A stretch of DNA of 64,000 bases from DASRDS01 sp035570055 (GCA_035570055.1 DATMLM010000094.1:57017-121016), one strand, 5' to 3'; counted from the first letter of the stretch, positions 51,235 through 60,818 are shown. Notes: generated by a model from the letters alone, not told the origin. Numbers and translations: made by a program.

Positions 51235-51267
51235 AGGCCGGTAGCTCAGGTGGTTAGAGCGCACGCC
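51235..51267 (+). pseudogene. 5' half of a tRNA-Ile-like gene
   Basis: AGGCCGG, TA, GCTCAGGTGGTTAGAGC and G-CACGCC match the acceptor, D-arm and 5' anticodon strand of tRNA-Ile. After CACGCC the match ends and a protein-coding region begins. It lies 56 bases beyond attR. A tRNA cut at the anticodon loop is the usual leftover of an integration or excision event. Confidence 0.75.
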
Positions 51268-51290
51268 GACCGATGCGGCGGGAGCCAACC

Positions 51291-51836
51291 ATGCGGTGGT
51301 CGAGACTCAAGCAGATGGTCGAGAGCCGGATAGCGACCTCGCTCCGCGGCCGAATCGAGTTGCATAGCGCCCGATATCGGCATGCCCACGATAGCGACGG
51401 CCGCGTATGGCTTACCGTCGATGGTCGCGAGGTCGTTAGCGTGAGCTACCATCGGACGGCAGCCATCCGATACCACATCGCACGCGGCCTGCGAGAAGCG
51501 AACGCGCATGTCGTGGCCAGCGATCCGGCATTTCGTGCCGAATTCCAAGACGGATGGGCTCCAGCGACGGCGATCACCCGCAAGCAGGGCATAGTGACAC
51601 AGTTCGAGTTCTACGACGATCTCGAAGAGTACCTCTCGCAGACGGTTGAGCAGGCATTGGAGTCGCCCAATCCGCTCATTCGAGCGCTCGCCATCGTCGA
51701 TCGGAGGCTCGGAAAAAGGCGCCTCCGTTCACTGAGTCCGGATGCGCTGGACCATCCGCTCATACGAGAGTTGTACGATCTGCGGTGTGTTGCCGAAGGG
51801 ATCGAGCACGATGCGACGAGTATCCGCACCCCGTGA
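51291..51836 (+). CDS. SF0329-like hypothetical protein
   Basis: 181 aa from the ATG at 51291 with GGGAG about 8 bases upstream; an ATG at 51273 is also in frame. The N-terminus MRWSRLKQMVESRIATSLRGRIELHSARYRH with VWLTVDGREVVS resembles the SF0329 family of uncharacterised proteins; the rest (YDDLEEYLSQTVEQALES, RALAIVDRRLGKRRLRSL) is helical. Function unknown. Its stop overlaps the GTG of the next gene. Confidence 0.75.
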   Translation: MRWSRLKQMVESRIATSLRGRIELHSARYRHAHDSDGRVWLTVDGREVVSVSYHRTAAIRYHIARGLREANAHVVASDPAFRAEFQDGWAPATAITRKQGIVTQFEFYDDLEEYLSQTVEQALESPNPLIRALAIVDRRLGKRRLRSLSPDALDHPLIRELYDLRCVAEGIEHDATSIRTP

Positions 51837-52429
51837 AAGAACCGATCCTGGCGTTCAAGAACTCGCACGAGCTTCAAACCCGTATGTCTCGCGAACCGCG
51901 AACCTCGAAGGGCTTCTGGCTCAAGCTCTCGAAGGCCGGGGCGCCCGAGGCGACCATCACACGAGATGAAGCGATAGAGACGGCGCTTTGCTGTGGCTGG
52001 ATTGACGGCCAACTCGCGAAGCTCGACGAGTGCTACTTCCTCGTCCGTATGACGCCGCGGCGACCCGGTAGCCGTTGGTCCGCAAAGAACCGCGCAGCGG
52101 CAGATCGGCTGGCTGAGCGAGGCCGCCTGCTGCCGGCCGGTCTCGCCGAGGTCGACGCTGCGAAAGCGGATGGCCGATGGGACGCCGCGTACCCTTCCCA
52201 GGCTGGGGCAGAGCCACCAGAAGACTTGCTCGCGTCATTGCGCTCGAACAAGGCCGCATCGCGGTTCTTCGAGACGCTGGATCGAGCGAACCGGTACGCC
52301 ATTATCTATCGGGTAGGCGAAGCCAAGCGGCCCGAAACCCGCGCGAAGCGCATAGCGAAGTTTGTCGAAATGCTGGCCCGCGGAGAGACGATCCACCCGC
52401 CAAAGGGGAAGCGACGGCCGCGGGAGTAG
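51833..52429 (+). CDS. YdeI/OmpD-associated family protein
   Basis: 198 aa from the GTG at 51833, overlapping the stop of the upstream gene as GTGA. Family features: SKGFWLKLSKAGAPEATITRDEAIETALCCGWIDGQL, YFLVRMTPRRPGSRWSAKN, a LRSNKAASRFFETLDRANRYAIIYRV helix pair and TRAKRIAKFVEMLARGE. Proteins of this family have no settled function. Soluble, no signal peptide. Confidence 0.88.
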   Translation: MKEPILAFKNSHELQTRMSREPRTSKGFWLKLSKAGAPEATITRDEAIETALCCGWIDGQLAKLDECYFLVRMTPRRPGSRWSAKNRAAADRLAERGRLLPAGLAEVDAAKADGRWDAAYPSQAGAEPPEDLLASLRSNKAASRFFETLDRANRYAIIYRVGEAKRPETRAKRIAKFVEMLARGETIHPPKGKRRPRE

Positions 52430-52462
52430 CTTACGGCTCGACATCCTCACTACCGTAACACC

Positions 52463-53614
52463 ATGGCCGTGCGCCTCAGTGATCTCGCCGTCGACCCGTA
52501 TCCCGTGCTCGCCCGCTTACGCGAGACGGAGCCTGTCGCCTGGATCGCGGACGCCGGCATGTGGTTCGTCACGCGATACGATGACGTGATGCAGGTGCTG
52601 CGAGATCCCGGGACGTTCCGCACCGACGCGCCGCGCTCGACGATCCGCGATACGTTCGGCGAGTCGATGTTGAGCGTGGAGGGCGACCAGCACCGGCGGT
52701 ACAAGAGCCAGTGCAGCGGGCCGTTCAACACGCGAGCGGTTCGAGATCACGCCATGCCATTGATCGAGGTCCGCGCGCGGGCGCTGCTCGACGCCTTTGC
52801 CGGACGGGCGGTCGACCTGCGACAGTCGCTGGCAAGCCCGCTCGCCGTCTATACGGTGGGCTCGGTGCTGGGCATCCCCGTCGCGTTCCACGCGACGATC
52901 CGCCGCTGGTATGAGGACTTCGCGGCGGCGCTCGCCAACTTCGCATGGGACGACGCGATTCGCGCCCGTGGGCACGCGAGCGTGGTCGAGTTTCGGGAGT
53001 CCATGCGCCCGGTCCTGCATGACGCCGAGCGCACTGCCGATCCGTCGCTGCTCGGTGCGTTGGCCCGCCATCAGCCGGACCGACTCTCCGACGACGAGAT
53101 CTTCGCCAACGCACTGATCGTGTTGTTCGGCGGCATTGAAACGACAGAATCGACACTGCTCGACGTCATCTGGACGTTGCTGAGCCACGTTGACGCGTTA
53201 GCGGACGTGCGGCGCGATCCCGCGATGCTGTCGTCAGCCATCGAGGAAGCGATGCGCTGGGAGCCGGCTGTCCAGTCGTGTACGCGGCATGTCGGCACAG
53301 CGACCGAGCTCGCCGGGGTACGGCTCGACCCGGGGGCCGTCGTGCAGTGCATGCTGGGGGCCGCGAACCGCGACCCGGCGCACTTTCCCGATCCCGACCG
53401 GTACGACATCCGCCGCGCCAACGCCGGCGATCATCTCTCGTTTGGCTCGGGACGCCATTTCTGTCTTGGCGCAGCACTGGCGCGAGCAGAGGTCCGTCTG
53501 GCAGTGGAGTTGCTGCTCTCGCGCTATCCTATGCTACGCCTCGACCCGGACCGTCCATCGTCGCCTCGCGGATACGAGTTCCGCGCTCCTCCGACCCTCC
53601 ATGTTCTTCTGTGA
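52463..53614 (+). CDS. Cytochrome P450
   Basis: 383 aa, a short soluble bacterial P450. I-helix FGGIETTES (oxygen-binding, with ET in place of DT), K-helix EAMR (ExxR), and the haem loop FGSGRHFCLGAALAR with the Cys ligand. The start ATG follows the YdeI-like gene by 33 bases. No ferredoxin or reductase partner is adjacent. Substrate cannot be told. Confidence 0.94.
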   Translation: MAVRLSDLAVDPYPVLARLRETEPVAWIADAGMWFVTRYDDVMQVLRDPGTFRTDAPRSTIRDTFGESMLSVEGDQHRRYKSQCSGPFNTRAVRDHAMPLIEVRARALLDAFAGRAVDLRQSLASPLAVYTVGSVLGIPVAFHATIRRWYEDFAAALANFAWDDAIRARGHASVVEFRESMRPVLHDAERTADPSLLGALARHQPDRLSDDEIFANALIVLFGGIETTESTLLDVIWTLLSHVDALADVRRDPAMLSSAIEEAMRWEPAVQSCTRHVGTATELAGVRLDPGAVVQCMLGAANRDPAHFPDPDRYDIRRANAGDHLSFGSGRHFCLGAALARAEVRLAVELLLSRYPMLRLDPDRPSSPRGYEFRAPPTLHVLL

Positions 53615-53635
53615 CTGAGGGGCGAGCGCGCATCC

Positions 53636-56600
53636 TTACCGCAATAGGCCACCGGCGAAAATCGCCAGTACCGAAAGAGTCCCCGAGGTACGGACTCGAA
53701 GGCCACCGCGGTCGAACGTGGTCGCGCGGCCGGACGCACGTACCGCCGCCGCGACCGAGTCCGGAACGAAAATCACAATCCGCTTCCTACCCGGAGCATT
53801 CTGGGGACGCGCGTCGATCGACACCGGGAGCCCAGTGACGGTCAGCTCGACATCCTTTGTTCGGACAATGACTCGCTTCGCCCTGGGCACGATCAAGTAG
53901 CCTGGACCCGGCGTGAGCGTCCCGGCCGTACCGCCGTCCGCGTCGATCGAGATCGCGCTCGAATCTCCCGCTCGCACTCGCATATCGACCTTGAGCGGAT
54001 CGCTACGCTCGTCGAGCGCATAGAGCGCTCGGACCAAATATGCGTTGAGGTAGTACGTCTCGTCTGGCTGACCCGGTGTCGTCGCCGGCACGCCACCCAA
54101 CTCGCGCCGCGCCTGAGCGACTAACGCGGGGAAATCTTCCTCCCTCATGACCTGTCCGGCCATGGTCAACGCAGTCGTCGAATCAAAATGCACGGCTTTG
54201 GCCGCCGCGCCTTCCAATGTGAGCGTATCCCGTACGCTCTCGCGCCAATTGACGCCCAACCGGTCCAACAGGATGGCCATGGCCTCACCCGTCACTTGAA
54301 TCCGAGGGTGCGCTTCGAGCGGCGCGTGCTCGACTCGAAGCGTGTCGCCGAGCCGACGCCGGACATCGGTGATGTAGGAAGCCGCGCGGCCGCCGGCAGC
54401 GAGCAGCGCCGCTCGCTCGCCCACCATCGCGGTAATCCCAGCGAACCGCTCCGCCCCACCCCCGCCGCGCCGACTCAACGTGCTCGCCTCGTTGAGCCAG
54501 CGCACGCTCAGATACCGCGCGAGTCGGCGCGGCAGTGCACGGTCGTCGGCATCGAACGCGCGCAGGAGCGCCAACCGCTCCAAGCGCTCCGCGGCCAGGC
54601 ACGACGCGAGATCGTTATACGGGCAGCCATACCCATGCGCGAAGCTGAATCCCGGATAGTCCGCGTATCGGATGACCGGGCGCCACGCGAACGCCAGACC
54701 AAACTGCTGCAGGCCGAACGCGCGCACGAAGAACTCGCGCAGCGCCCGCTCGCGTACCGCCTCGCGATCGATGGAGTCGCGGACACCGGCACTCACATTC
54801 AGCCCGGGAACGCCGAGACCGAGGTCGTCTTCGATGTCCGGCGTCCAGCCGTTCTCGGAACGGAACACGTGCCCCACCAGATTGGCGGGAACTCCCGGCC
54901 CGGTCACCGAATCGAAGCCGGGGAACGCGCAGTCGCGCGCCACCAGGATCGTCTCGTGGTGATCCGGCGCAATCAGAAAGAACGGCATGCGCCGCGACCA
55001 AAATGCTGGCCAGAGCCGCATGACGGCGGGCGTCGCCGCCACAATCCGATGCGCCAGATCCAGCAGCGCCGGATCAACCACCGATGAAGAGATGGCATGA
55101 TGGGTGAGATCGACGGCCGGAGGTGTCTGACGCTCCTTGTGGCGGACCGGCTCCTCCGGGACAGTCCAAAGCAACGTCCCGCCCTGCCACTCGGTGACCG
55201 CGAGCGTTCGGCCGTCGGGCGAGAGGGCCGGTTGCACCAAGCTGCCACTGATGCGCGCCAGGACCGCGGGCTTTGCCGATTGGCGCGACCCCGACGGAGG
55301 AACGGCGATTCGCTCGATCGAAGAATGGTTCGTGCTATCCGGGCGTGCGAAGTAGAGCCACGCGCCGTCTGGGCTCCACTCGGGTCCGCCGAGTCCCCCG
55401 TCGACCGCGAACGCAGCGAGCTGGCGAACCGGCGCTCCACTCGCGGGGACCGTAAAGAGGCCGCTGCCGCCATCGGGATCGACCGACTTGCCGATGAACG
55501 CGATCTGTGCGCCGTCCGGCGAGAGACGGGCCGCTAGCGCGGTGACGGGATCGCCACCGAGCTTGAGCGGGGCGGCGCCACCGCGAAACGTGCACGACGA
55601 CGGATCGACATCGCGCAGAAAAAGCCGTCCGACATTCGTGGTGATCAGCAGCCGCCGACCATCGGCCGACCACTGCACGCCTACCTGATTGCCAGGGTTG
55701 ATCCCAGGGACGCCGATGGCGCCATAACCCGCGGCCGATCGCGTGAAGCGCGGCCAGGTCGTCGTGGGCGCCGCGGACAGCGTGATCGCTTTGTCTAGCG
55801 GCCGGCCGCGCGGCACGGTCCACGCGACGCAGTCGCCGGACGGAGAGACCGTGATGTACCAGCTCGAGTCTCGGCCGATCGAACGATCGTTGGTGAAATC
55901 TCCTTGCGCATCCGGTGCGCGCGACGGCCCGGAGGGCCGGCCGTCGGCTGCTACGGACACGACGAGTTGCCGGCGCTCGGGGTGCGAACCCGGAGGCCAC
56001 TGGTCTTCCTGGTAGGCCAGAGCTCCCCCATCGGCGGACCAGAGAGGAAACGCGGCGCTGAGTGGTGTGTCGAGATTCACCGCGGCCGGCGTGCCGCCTG
56101 ATGACGGGACCAGAGCCAGTCGGGCCCGCGCACGGTAGATCGCCAGCACCACGCGTCCGTCGGCGGTGACGCTCAGCGCGCGTACGTCACCCGAGTCGGG
56201 ATCGATGCGCCGGAATTTCGCCTCGCCCGTGTCATCCGGGATGTCTATCGCGTACGCGGCGATCGAGTGCGCATCTCCATCGGCACGCGGCGGGGAAAGC
56301 ACGTACAGTGTGCTCCCATCGGACGACCATGCGGACACGCGGCTCGAGGACGGCACGATCGCCACGCATTGTGGCGGGTCGCGCCGTCGGGCGATCCAGA
56401 GCCCTGACTCCGTGCCACTGCCCTTGGGGCAGCCCTTCGCCAGGTACGCGAGACGCGTGCTGTCCGGCGCCAACACGCGCCCCTCGTCCGTCAAGACCGT
56501 GTCGGGCATCATGCGGGCGTCGGAGCCATTCGCGTTGACAGTCCACACGGAACGTTCCGTGCCGCTTTGCTCCCGTCCGTCCGCTCTGCCCCCGTCATCG

Positions 56601-57064
56601 CCGGGCACTGCATAGATGCGAAGCACGGTAAACGCGATGCGCCCGTCCGCGGTCCAGCGTGGAGCCTCGATCCAGGCATCGCGGCCGTCGTTATACGCGA
56701 GCTGCTCGTGCCCGGTCTCGACGTCTACCACCCACAACCCTTTGACCGAGGTCCCGGCATCCGCTAGATAGACGCCACCGACGTAGGCGATGGCGCGCCC
56801 ACCGGCGCTCCATGCGATGTCATTGCGCTCGCCCGGACGCGGCGTCAGAAGGCGTCGCCTTCCGGTGGCCACGTCGAGAAGCCAGAGCCGGGTCCCATGG
56901 GTGTCGGCCAGCCGGTACGCGATGGTTCGCCCGTCTGGGGAGACAACCCCGGGAGCCCGGTCAAAGATGCTGAACGGTGTGATGTCCCCGATCGCCTGCG
57001 CGCGTACCACGTCCGTGCGTGCGGCGATGCCGAGCACCAGCGCCCATCGCAATGACAAGCCCAT
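53636..57064 (-). CDS. Large secreted beta-propeller protein (TolB/WD40-like) with C-terminal helical domain
   Basis: About 1142 aa from the ATG at 57064, which starts the signal peptide MGLSLRWALVLGIAARTDVVRAQ; a TTG at 57091 is possible. Residues 30-640 form many TolB/DPP-IV-type blades (VSPDGRTIAYRLADTHGTRLWLLDVATG, WSADGRRLLITTNVG, LSPDGAQIAFIG, WSPDGAWLYFARP). The C-terminal 450 residues are helical with HHETILVAR, a CPYNDLASCLAAERLERL segment and a terminal beta domain. No GxSxG nucleophile is seen, so it is not an S9 peptidase or a lasso isopeptidase despite its propeller. Function unknown. Confidence 0.85.
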   Translation of the reverse strand: MGLSLRWALVLGIAARTDVVRAQAIGDITPFSIFDRAPGVVSPDGRTIAYRLADTHGTRLWLLDVATGRRRLLTPRPGERNDIAWSAGGRAIAYVGGVYLADAGTSVKGLWVVDVETGHEQLAYNDGRDAWIEAPRWTADGRIAFTVLRIYAVPGDDGGRADGREQSGTERSVWTVNANGSDARMMPDTVLTDEGRVLAPDSTRLAYLAKGCPKGSGTESGLWIARRRDPPQCVAIVPSSSRVSAWSSDGSTLYVLSPPRADGDAHSIAAYAIDIPDDTGEAKFRRIDPDSGDVRALSVTADGRVVLAIYRARARLALVPSSGGTPAAVNLDTPLSAAFPLWSADGGALAYQEDQWPPGSHPERRQLVVSVAADGRPSGPSRAPDAQGDFTNDRSIGRDSSWYITVSPSGDCVAWTVPRGRPLDKAITLSAAPTTTWPRFTRSAAGYGAIGVPGINPGNQVGVQWSADGRRLLITTNVGRLFLRDVDPSSCTFRGGAAPLKLGGDPVTALAARLSPDGAQIAFIGKSVDPDGGSGLFTVPASGAPVRQLAAFAVDGGLGGPEWSPDGAWLYFARPDSTNHSSIERIAVPPSGSRQSAKPAVLARISGSLVQPALSPDGRTLAVTEWQGGTLLWTVPEEPVRHKERQTPPAVDLTHHAISSSVVDPALLDLAHRIVAATPAVMRLWPAFWSRRMPFFLIAPDHHETILVARDCAFPGFDSVTGPGVPANLVGHVFRSENGWTPDIEDDLGLGVPGLNVSAGVRDSIDREAVRERALREFFVRAFGLQQFGLAFAWRPVIRYADYPGFSFAHGYGCPYNDLASCLAAERLERLALLRAFDADDRALPRRLARYLSVRWLNEASTLSRRGGGGAERFAGITAMVGERAALLAAGGRAASYITDVRRRLGDTLRVEHAPLEAHPRIQVTGEAMAILLDRLGVNWRESVRDTLTLEGAAAKAVHFDSTTALTMAGQVMREEDFPALVAQARRELGGVPATTPGQPDETYYLNAYLVRALYALDERSDPLKVDMRVRAGDSSAISIDADGGTAGTLTPGPGYLIVPRAKRVIVRTKDVELTVTGLPVSIDARPQNAPGRKRIVIFVPDSVAAAVRASGRATTFDRGGLRVRTSGTLSVLAIFAGGLLR

Positions 57065-57103
57065 ACCCAATAGACGCCCAAATGCGGTCAACGCACACGC
57101 GCG

Positions 57104-58009
57104 TCACGGCGCTCGTTTCGGGGCTGCGCTGACCGGCGCGAAGTGTTCCGCGAGCGCGTCCTGGAAAAACTCGGCCGCCATGTCGAGCTGGCCGAGGTGA
57201 CCGGCCCGGACGAAGACGATTGCCGCTGAGAGCGTCACGCCGGTACGAGTGAGCTGCTCCAGATGCCGGCGCCGCGGATGCGTGGCGAGGAGGCGGGCCG
57301 GGACGATCCCGAGGCCCAAACCGCCGGCGACCAGGGAGAGTTGCATCTCGACGTTGTGGATCTCGGCGGCGACGCGGAACGGTGATCCCATCTCGCGTAG
57401 CTTGACCTCGAGTGCCTGCCGGATGAGACACCCGAGGGGATTGACCACCCACGGCGCGTCGAGGTCGGGTCCCGGCACACGGCGCTCCCGGTCGCGCGAG
57501 CGGATCAGCACGAGCCGTTCCGTGGCCACGACGGCGGCATCCATGTCGCTTGGCGCGCCCCCGCTGGCGGGCATCAGGGTCAGCGCCGCGTCGAGGGCGC
57601 CCGTCCGCACCTGCTCGAGGAGCGTCCGCGTGAGATCCGTCGTGATCACCGGCCGCAGTTGGCCGAAGCGAATCGTCAATCGCTGAATCGCGCCGACGAG
57701 ACTGGCCTGCGCGAGCGCGTGGGCGATCCCCAATCGGAACGTGCCGGACGGCTCCGCATTCGGCGACGCCGTGGCCTTGAGATCATCCATGACCCGCAAG
57801 ACGTGCCGCCCTCGATCGAGCACCGCCCGACCGGCACGGGTGATCCGCGCCGGCTTGACCCGGCGATCGAGGAGCGATGTCCCGAGCGAGTGCTCCAGGC
57901 GCTGGATCTGCCGCGTGAGCGCCGACGGTGTCAAGAACAGCCGCTCGGATGCGCGCCGCAACGAGCCGGACTCCGCGAGCACGATGAACGATCGAATCTC
58001 ATCTAGCAT
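57104..58009 (-). CDS. LysR family transcriptional regulator
   Basis: 301 aa from the ATG at 58009 (MLDEIRSFIVLAESGSLRRASERLFLTPSALTRQIQRLE), with the winged helix-turn-helix in the first 60 residues and a substrate-binding domain after 85 (GTFRLGIAHALAQ, LTRTLLEQVRTGALDAALTLMP, LVAGGLGLGIVPARLLA). An ATG at 58021 is in frame. The frame stays open far upstream but that extension is antisense to the quinone reductase gene and was discarded. Divergent from the quinone reductase-RidA-PhzF operon, its likely target. Confidence 0.93.
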   Translation of the reverse strand: MLDEIRSFIVLAESGSLRRASERLFLTPSALTRQIQRLEHSLGTSLLDRRVKPARITRAGRAVLDRGRHVLRVMDDLKATASPNAEPSGTFRLGIAHALAQASLVGAIQRLTIRFGQLRPVITTDLTRTLLEQVRTGALDAALTLMPASGGAPSDMDAAVVATERLVLIRSRDRERRVPGPDLDAPWVVNPLGCLIRQALEVKLREMGSPFRVAAEIHNVEMQLSLVAGGLGLGIVPARLLATHPRRRHLEQLTRTGVTLSAAIVFVRAGHLGQLDMAAEFFQDALAEHFAPVSAAPKRAP

Positions 58010-58075
58010 ATGGGGCAACATAATAGTGAAAACATTGCATTTGACGCAACTCTCTTGGAGACCGAGATTGAGCGC

Positions 58076-59047
58076 ATGACCGGTGCTATTCGCATATCCG
58101 CAACGGGCGGCCCCGAGGTGCTGCGCTGGGAGACGATCGAGGTCGGCGCCCCGGGGCCCGGGCAGGTGCGCCTCGCGCATACCGCGATCGGCATCAATTA
58201 CATCGACACCTACCACCGGAGCGGCCTGTATCCGCAGCCGCTGCCGTTCATCCCCGGTGTCGAAGGCGTGGGAGTGGTCGAAGCAACCGGTCCGGGCGTG
58301 CACGGCCTCACGCCAGGCGTGCGCGTCGCGTATGCACTCCTTCCCGGGAGTTACGCCGAGGCGCGGTTGGCGCCGGCCGATCGGCTCATCCCCTTGCCCG
58401 ACCACATCGCCGACGACGTTGCCGCCGGTCTCATGCTGCGGGGCATGACGGTCGAGTACCTGCTCGAGCGCTGTTACCGCGTCGAGCCCGACGAATGGGT
58501 GCTGTGGCACGCGGCGGCCGGAGGCACCGGCACGATCGCGATCGGCTGGCTCAAGGCGCTCGGTGCAACGGTCATCGGGACCGCAGGGTCCGACGAGAAG
58601 TGCGCGACGGCCAAGGCACTTGGGGCGGACTACGTCATCAACTACCGCACCACGGACTGGGTCGCCCAGGTCAAGGAGCTCACGGGCGGTCACGGCGTCG
58701 ATGTGGTCTACGATGGCGTCGGTCGCGATACGTGCCTGCCCTCGCTCGATTGCCTCAAGCCGACCGGCACCCTCGTCACGTTCGGCAATGCCTCGGGCGC
58801 CGTGCCACCGATCGAGCCGCTCACGCTGATGGCGAAAGGCTCGTTGCACTTCACGCGGCCGAGCCTCACGCATTACATCGCGAGCCGCGCCGATCTGGAG
58901 CAGTCGGCGGCAGCGGTGTTTGACATGCTGGAGCGCGGTGCGATCACGCCGACCATCGGCGGACGATACGCGCTCGCCGATGCGGCAACGGCGCACCGCG
59001 ATCTCGAGGCGCGCCGCACCCACGGCTCCATCGTATTCACCCTGTAA
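58076..59047 (+). CDS. Quinone oxidoreductase (zinc-free MDR)
   Basis: 323 aa. The MDR fold without structural zinc ligands: GINYIDTYHRSGLYPQPLPFIPGVEGVGVVEATG, a Rossmann AAAGGTGTIAIGWLKALGATVIGT and SDEKCATAKALGADYVINYRT. NADPH-dependent reduction of quinones is expected. First gene of a three-gene plus-strand operon with RidA (11-base gap) and PhzF. Starts 66 bases from the divergent LysR gene. Confidence 0.92.
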   Translation: MTGAIRISATGGPEVLRWETIEVGAPGPGQVRLAHTAIGINYIDTYHRSGLYPQPLPFIPGVEGVGVVEATGPGVHGLTPGVRVAYALLPGSYAEARLAPADRLIPLPDHIADDVAAGLMLRGMTVEYLLERCYRVEPDEWVLWHAAAGGTGTIAIGWLKALGATVIGTAGSDEKCATAKALGADYVINYRTTDWVAQVKELTGGHGVDVVYDGVGRDTCLPSLDCLKPTGTLVTFGNASGAVPPIEPLTLMAKGSLHFTRPSLTHYIASRADLEQSAAAVFDMLERGAITPTIGGRYALADAATAHRDLEARRTHGSIVFTL

Positions 59048-59058
59048 TCGAGTACATC

Positions 59059-59436
59059 ATGGCTAGAACCGCCATTACCACGGATAAAATCGCCAAGCCG
59101 GCCGGTCCCTTTTCGCCGGGCATTCGCGCCGGTGATACGCTGTACCTGAGTGGACAGGTCGCTCAAGATCCCGCGACCGGTACGCTCATTGCCGGCGATG
59201 TCGTGGCTCAGACGGAGCGGATCTTTCGCAACATCGAGGCGACGCTGCAGGCCGCGAAATTGACCTTGGATCACGTCATCAAGGTCAACGTGTACCTGAC
59301 GGACATGAAGAACTACGCCGCGATGAACGAGGTGTACGGCCGTCAGTTCAGCGCACCGTATCCGGCTCGCACGACCGTGGCGGTCGTCGCGCTGCCACTG
59401 GGCGGCCTGGTCGAGTTGGAGGTCATCGCGCGATGA
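59059..59436 (+). CDS. RidA family (YjgF/YER057c) enamine/imine deaminase
   Basis: 125 aa. The trimeric RidA fold is complete: GPFSPGIRAGDTLYLSGQVAQDPATG, QTERIFRNIEATLQAAKLTLDHVIKVNVYLTDM and the active-site Arg in YPARTTVAVVALPLGGLVELEVIA. It hydrolyses reactive enamines and imines made by PLP enzymes. Its stop overlaps the ATG of the PhzF gene (ATGA). Confidence 0.95.
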   Translation: MARTAITTDKIAKPAGPFSPGIRAGDTLYLSGQVAQDPATGTLIAGDVVAQTERIFRNIEATLQAAKLTLDHVIKVNVYLTDMKNYAAMNEVYGRQFSAPYPARTTVAVVALPLGGLVELEVIAR

Positions 59437-60296
59437 GTCATGTGCGCCGACCCTACCGGTATCGCCTCGTCGACGTGTTTACGACGGAGCCGTTCGAGGG
59501 AAATCCGCTCGCCGTGTTCACGGACGCCCACGGCCTCGACGACCGCGCGATGCAACTCATTGCCCGGGAGCTCAACCTCTCGGAGACGACCTTCTGCTTT
59601 CCGGCCACGCGCCCCGACTGCGTGGCGCAGGTCAGGATTTTCACGCCGACGAAGGAATTGCCGTTCGCCGGCCACCCGACCATCGGGACCAGCTTCGTGC
59701 TGCTGGATGAAAGCCTGGTCCCGCGGCACACGTCCCATTTCGCGCTGGAAGAAAAGGTCGGCCCGGTTCCGATCCGGGTCGAATCCGGCGAGCGGCCGCT
59801 GATCTGGTTGCGGACGCCGCCGATCAAGTATGGTCCGACCCGCGACCGCGCCACGTGTGCCGCCGCGCTGGGTCTTGGCGTCGATGACCTCCTCGACATC
59901 GCGCCACAATTCGTCAGTGCCGGCCTGCAGATGCTGTTCATTCCCCTCAAGGACCCCGGCGCCGTGGATCGCGCGCGCCCGGAGCGTCTCGCCGCGCTCA
60001 AGGGCGACATGGTCGATGGGTTCGGCGTCTTTCCGTTCGCGCCGACGCCGACGGGCGCGTACTCGCGCATGTTCGCGCCCGACTTCGGTATGCCCGAAGA
60101 TTCCGGGACCGGGAGCGCGACCGGCCCGCTCGCCTCGTTGATGACGCGGCACGGTCTGCTGACGGGGTCGCGCATGACCAGCGAACAGGGCACGAAGATG
60201 GGTCGGCGCAGCCTCCTGCACGTCGTCATTGATGGCGACGCCATCGACGTCGGCGGGGACGTCGCATCCGTCGCTACCGGCCAGTTTACTCTCTAG
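59433..60296 (+). CDS. PhzF family epimerase/isomerase
   Basis: 287 aa, the PhzF diaminopimelate-epimerase-like fold: YRLVDVFTTEPFEGNPLAVF, LSETTFCFPA with the catalytic Glu, RIFTPTKELPFAGHPTIGTSFVLL and GSATGPLASLMTRHGLL. Members isomerise small molecules, for example in phenazine synthesis, but most have unknown substrates. Last gene of the LysR-controlled operon. Convergent with the membrane protein gene 3 bases later. Confidence 0.93.
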   Translation: MSHVRRPYRYRLVDVFTTEPFEGNPLAVFTDAHGLDDRAMQLIARELNLSETTFCFPATRPDCVAQVRIFTPTKELPFAGHPTIGTSFVLLDESLVPRHTSHFALEEKVGPVPIRVESGERPLIWLRTPPIKYGPTRDRATCAAALGLGVDDLLDIAPQFVSAGLQMLFIPLKDPGAVDRARPERLAALKGDMVDGFGVFPFAPTPTGAYSRMFAPDFGMPEDSGTGSATGPLASLMTRHGLLTGSRMTSEQGTKMGRRSLLHVVIDGDAIDVGGDVASVATGQFTL

Positions 60297-60299
60297 GAC

Positions 60300-60818
60300 T
60301 CACGCGTTCGGCTGCTCGTGCGTGATGATCGCGTCGTACCAATGCACGTAGGCGAACAGGAACAACATCGCGGCGCCGACGAGTATCGCCGTCACCGCGG
60401 CGGAATACACGCCTGCCAGCCGCTCGCCACGAACAACGATGGCGTTTGCGCCCAACGCGAGCGCCGTGATATCCATCGCCAGCGAGAATATCACTACGGG
60501 TAGTGGCAAACGCGTCGCGTTGACCGCGAGGCGACGGAGCGGGAATGTCAGCGCCCAGCTCCCCAGAATGACGGCCACCACGCCGCTCGCAATGCGCCAC
60601 GCGGTCGGCGCCGCGACGCCACACAATATCAACAGCGGCGGCAGGATCGCGCCGAACGATGTCATGAATCCCAGCTCGAGCCACGTGCGCGCCACAAAGC
60701 TGTCCCACTTGGTCATGCGACCCCCCAGCAGTTGCCGAAGGATCATGGTCAGGACAGACAGCCCCGCGAAGGTCATGCCGACGGTCGCGATGGTGTAGAG
60801 ATACGCGGATGCGTCCAC
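60300..60818 (-). CDS. Small multi-pass membrane protein
   Basis: About 172 aa from the GTG at 60818; a TTG at 60854 would lie in the promoter of the divergent ArsR gene. Five hydrophobic segments are visible (YLYTIATVGMTFAGLSVLTMI, FMTSFGAILPPLLILCGVA, IASGVVAVILGSWALTF, VVIFSLAMDITALALGA, VTAILVGAAMLFLFAYVHWY). No family recognised. Confidence 0.75.
   Translation of the reverse strand: MDASAYLYTIATVGMTFAGLSVLTMILRQLLGGRMTKWDSFVARTWLELGFMTSFGAILPPLLILCGVAAPTAWRIASGVVAVILGSWALTFPLRRLAVNATRLPLPVVIFSLAMDITALALGANAIVVRGERLAGVYSAAVTAILVGAAMLFLFAYVHWYDAIITHEQPNA

Noticed and set aside
53636..57064. Candidate lasso isopeptidase
   Set aside because: It has a propeller and a signal peptide, but no GxSxG or catalytic triad, and it lies 34 kb from the lasso cluster.
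58010..59023. Long N-terminal extension of the LysR gene
   Set aside because: The extension is antisense to the quinone reductase gene; the LysR helix-turn-helix begins at the ATG at 58009.
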